Assembly: GCA_025618425.1 (NCBI GenBank)
Contig: CM046837.1
Location: forward strand, 22,320,480 to 22,384,479
Length of the DNA: 64,000 bases
DNA from: Heliocidaris tuberculata
Taxonomy: Eukaryota > Echinodermata > Echinoidea > Camarodonta > Echinometridae
Direction of reading: 5' to 3'
Shown here one piece after another: positions 1 through 64,000 of the stretch. Position 1 is the stretch's first letter, and every line of letters starts with the position of its first letter. A model generated the notes under the pieces. That model was given only the letters and a program-made list of their open reading frames with translations. It made no database searches and had not been told where the DNA came from. The translations under genes were made by a program, and so were the position numbers.

Positions 1-2277
1 TTCGTCATGCTAGTATCCATAATTTGAAGAGGAAAAAACAAAAATTTTGAATTTTAAAAATGCACATTTTATGAACTTCCCAAGACTTCTATAGTCCTTT
101 TGTTTTTATAGTCAATGGTAATTGAAAATTCGTCAATGTGTTTGGGTAATACAGACAGAGTAGGGATAACCAGGACTCATGGATTTCACAGGTAGCCCCT
201 TTTCACCTAACTTAATCCAATGATTTCCATAGCATTATACATTTTTATGCACTAAAACACTTATGCTATGAAGACTTTTAAAAACCTGGCTTGTTATAGC
301 CTGCTACTTTATGCAAACTGTAAACAAAATGTATGCGGCGGTAGTTTTTTATTTGTTTGTATGTTTGATTTTAGGGCAAAGGTAAGGCATATTCATTACT
401 ATTCTAGGCTACCCTTTCACGTCCAATTCAAATGGACCCACATCAGTATGCAGAAAAGCTTTGTTGATATTCAGACATTGTCGTTGCAGAACTTAGCTAG
501 GCCTCCCACATAGCATAGAATTATAGGCCCTAACAAGATGTCCCTGTTATCGGCATATATGTTCTAACCTAGTAGCCTACTAGTAGACCTAGTCACAATT
601 GAAGTAGTCCTGTGTCTACTAGGAAGATATTAGCCTAGGCCCTGGACCCTAGGCAAAACAATGACTGTAGGTTCCTAGCGCAGGCCGGCCTAGCCTATAT
701 AGATCTAGAGTGAGTGTCTAATAAAAAATGATTTTTTTTATTTTTTTTATTTCTGAATTAAACGGAGTTATCATTTTTGGACTTTATTAACAGTCATATT
801 GATTGAATAACCATTGTGTTGTTGTTGTTGTTTTTGTTGGTGTTGTTGTTGTTGAAAAAGAGCATCAATTTTATTTAACCTGTTCACTAATAAAATCTCT
901 CATTCTTATAAGAGAACCTTAGGCCCGTATTCTCGAAAGTTGCATAAGTTAAGCCTGGCTTAACTTAGGTAACTGATTTACGGAAGGCCACTTGTTAACC
1001 CCTAAGTCCCGTATAAATTACTATATATATGTAACAAAATAAAATGAAAAAAAAAAAAAAATTTTGTCCCCTACGTAAGTGTAGTTAGAGATAACTTACC
1101 CACTAGCTTTAAATTACTTATTTAAGGCCACAGAGACAAGTACTTTCCTCGACCTAACGAAAAGATGTAAATCCTCCTTATCCTTCTCGCAATCATAAGT
1201 GTATATAGTCTGCGAGCTTTACTGTTTGTGCAAAGTAGGCTGCAGTGAACTTCATGCACATTTTTCTAGCCTTCATCCCAAACTGTGTATATTTCTAGAA
1301 TAATGTCGTTCACATTGTGTAAAAACTTAAATACATTATCATTTTTGAACTATTCATTTGTGCTTCATGTTTGTATATCATTAATGAACTATTGTTTTCA
1401 AAGAAATCAGTGTTTTAATAATGAAGCAGATTATCCATTTCTAAAAATAGTTTTGTGTCTTGTAAGAGTAGCTTTGTAGATACTGCATTTTTCCTCGGGG
1501 AAACTGAAAGTTTAATGTTGTTGTAAAAAAAATGCATGGGTTTCAAAACCTTTTTTTCAGAAAAGTGAAAGTATCACATAAAAAGGGCATTGTTTATTGA
1601 TTATTTTGCTGCAAGAAAGTGAAAAATCGACATAACTGTTATAGATACTGGTTTTTCTTTTTGGAGGGGGAGAGCAGAAGCTATACATGTGTGTGTATAT
1701 ATATATATATATATATGCGGGTGTGTGTGTGTGTGTGTGTATGAATTTAGCGAATTCAATGTATTTCGAACAAAATGCGGGTAGTTATTCATATTTTGAA
1801 GGTATAAGAAATTATGAAATATGACTCTGTCATAATGTCCTTTCGGTGATATCATCAAAATAACATTAAGGTTTTATTTATTTATATATTTCTGATTGAT
1901 ATCGCTCATTTTTTTTTTTTTTTTTATTTCATGGCTTTTTAAAATCTGTTGGTGTTTGGCAAATACTTGGTGATTAATCGGCGGCTGATCGTTTATTATC
2001 CCTCGATGTGTTGCCCACCTTTCTTCAGTCGGCTATCAGTCTGATACTGTGGCAAACCATAAAATGCTCCTGAGACAAATTGCTGATCACTGTCAACTTT
2101 TTAAAACTGTCGAGAACCTCTCTGTTTCCTTTGAAAATACTGAGCATCTTAGCATTATGCAATGGTAAACCAATGAGGAACTGAAACGTAAATGAGTCAT
2201 TTACGTTTGAGTTCCTCATATATGGAAATGAGTTTCCTTTTTAATAAAAAGCAAACTCATTTCCATATATACACCAG

Positions 2278-2327
<50 letters not shown>

Positions 2328-3097
2328 TACACTTTTTGTTTTTCAAAATACACACACACACACACACACCCGCACACACAAGTATATTAAACGTATTTGT
2401 TGGGAATGTGATATTCTAAGGGTTCTATTAAGTATAATGGGTTGACCTTTGACCTATGATTTACCTTCAAATATATTCAGCTTTATCCCGCTATGATGAT
2501 GAAATGTAATTAATGTCTTTGTTGAGTTATTTCAATAAAGCCAAAAACACTCTCACATAAATTGATCTTTGTGTCCTTTGATCCTAAATCTACTTTAATA
2601 CCCAAATAACTAATCATTCCGCCTTTCTTAGTCATACCTATTGGTACATGTTTTGAAGTAAGTGGCTTGAAGTATTTAATATAAATATCGCGAAATCTGT
2701 AAAGTCTGTCCTCAATGAAAGGCACACTTATCTAGCACCAAGTGCAATAACAAGCCCTTTTTAATGCCAATGGCGCTGACCTAAGCAAGACCTACTTTAA
2801 GGGCTTTTGATAAACGGTTTAGATGAGGTATTCCTTTTTTTCCTTTCTTTTTCGACCGCTGGAAAATCCTATAGTTTTTTTTTCTCTATTTTCTTTCAAA
2901 TGTCAAATTTACGCGACATTCACACGAGAATCACGCGACTTATCCGACCGTTTATAGCGTATTTGACTTTTGGGAAATATCACAACCGGGCACTTAATCA
3001 GTGGTTCTATGGCGATTCTGCGAATCCTCCATGTATCCCTTTTTCCCCCTTAGAATAAGGTCAAGCTTAGATATGGCAGTAAACTGCTCATTATTCC
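1..3097. other. No gene seen; AT-rich non-coding DNA with microsatellites
   Basis: No exon-like open frame with conserved-domain character was found. The stretch holds a GTT-rich run near 821-855, a TA/TG run at about 1697-1740, a (TA)n-(CA)n run at about 2284-2370 and several poly-T/poly-A runs. It is probably an intron of the receptor gene or upstream DNA; the sequence does not decide which. Confidence 0.5.
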
Positions 3098-3312
3098 AAT
3101 CATCTGTTCCCCTCCATCTGCAAACAGCTTGGATATAGGCAGGGCTATGACCGATATGAGTACAGGGACATTGCTAACACGTACACTATTACAAATGTGA
3201 TCAGATGTCCTCAGAACATCTAGTATCGCCTAAGCTGTTCGTTTAACAAGGCGAACCAGTTATCAAAGATACCTCTGGTGCCACAGACCAGGTGAGAGGT
3301 TTGAAAAGGCTT
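3098..3312 (+). repeat. Dispersed repeat, copy 1
   Basis: This copy shares the core CCATCTGC..ACTTGGATA followed by GGGCAGGGCTATG, and ends in CCACAGACCAGGTGAGAGG. Related copies lie near 20818, 21940, 23035 and 30530. No coding frame persists through the copies, so it reads as a non-coding repeat family of about 230 bp. Confidence 0.5.
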
Positions 3313-3975
3313 CAAAATAGCAACAAATCCATGGCGGTAGACTTTTGCCGTTTGATTTCGTATTTTCTAAATTCTAAAGACAGGGGAAAAGAAAAGAAAA
3401 GCGTTCTGTTTTATCGATAGGTTGTCTAATTAAAAAAAAAGTAAACGTTGATATTGCAAAGACCATCCTTCACTTGATTTCTTTATCACATGTAGCATCT
3501 TTAGTGACTATGCTTCCAAGATAGTTAAAGGGAGACTGATCATCCGATCTTTTAGTTTCAAATTCATTTGGAAAGTGTTTCTTCGAGACTATCTGTCATT
3601 TTGTCTTGTTGTGGTTTACTTCTATTCACATTATTTCACTTTTTTAAATTACTATATCCAAGAGTCTCTGAAGATCCTGTTCTAACGCTGCTAGTAACAC
3701 GGTGTTATCTGCATATCTGATGTTTGTGGAATTCTCCCACTAACTCGTAATCCATCTCCGGTTCTGAGAATTACTTCACTGTCATGACTGTAGAGATTGA
3801 ATAGATCTCGCGACATGCAGTAATAATAAACACTACACCTATTGAAATGCGAGGGGGTTGTAGCGATCGAGTGAGAAAACTTGGACTGCGGTGTTTAAAC
3901 TTCGTGTTTTGGAGCACTATGGACTATATAATTACATACGACTAAAAGCATTATTATTTTGACTAAAAAAAATAA

Positions 3976-4032
<57 letters not shown>

Positions 4033-4063
4033 TGTTTTCTGTATTTATTTCTTTACATTTTAG
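3313..4063. other. Non-coding DNA before the EGF exon, with a (TA)n run
   Basis: No exon is supported here. A (TA)n tract of about 47 bp at 3980-4026 is followed by a pyrimidine-rich stretch ending in TTTTAG at 4058-4063. That is the splice acceptor of the EGF exon. Confidence 0.55.
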
Positions 4064-63985
<59,922 letters not shown>

Positions 63986-64000
63986 CTCTTTGATTTCAAG

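Overview
This is eukaryotic genomic DNA, not bacterial. It is AT-rich, intron-dominated and full of transposons, with long (TA)n, (CA)n and poly-G/poly-C runs. Coding sequence comes in short exons flanked by AG/GT splice sites. The extracellular EGF/sushi gene and the mix of repeats (tRNA-derived SINE with an ATT tail, Penelope-like, Ty3/gypsy, jockey/CR1-type non-LTR, hAT, piggyBac-like elements) suggest a marine invertebrate. An echinoderm or other invertebrate deuterostome is my best guess, but nothing in the sequence fixes the species.

One gene dominates, on the + strand. It enters from the left, beyond the window, and ends at the stop codon at 63983-63985. Its parts in order are: a calcium-binding EGF exon (4064-4186); a 25.7 kb intron packed with transposons; an array of 17 intact exons of 186 bp (29899-55673), each encoding one complete six-cysteine sushi/CCP domain in phase 1-1; three divergent four-cysteine CCP exons (59938-62466); a transmembrane exon (62907-63009); and a final exon (63460-63985) encoding a tyrosine-rich cytoplasmic tail with a threefold repeat. 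Spliced in frame, the window encodes about 1,480 residues of a single-pass type I receptor-like protein. The signal peptide and N-terminal exons lie outside the window.

The CCP array is growing and decaying. Five exons sit in an almost perfect 1,037 bp tandem repeat. A two-exon block is repeated further along with mosaic junctions. One exon is broken (about 35265-35436). A stop-containing EGF exon relic of exactly the same length as the live EGF exon lies at 57498-57620. A 1,600 bp hAT-type element with an 8 bp target duplication interrupts the tandem repeat. All these exons are symmetric, so copy number can change without breaking the reading frame.

The long intron holds a degraded Ty3/gypsy pol region on the minus strand (about 13.3-16.4 kb). 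It also holds a plus-strand non-LTR element (about 24.9-28.3 kb) carrying two precise nested insertions, several MITEs, a SINE, minisatellites and a 34 G / 30 C block. Around 53.1-54.6 kb a Penelope-like GIY-YIG fragment lies close to a 290 bp palindrome whose arms carry hammerhead-ribozyme-like cores.
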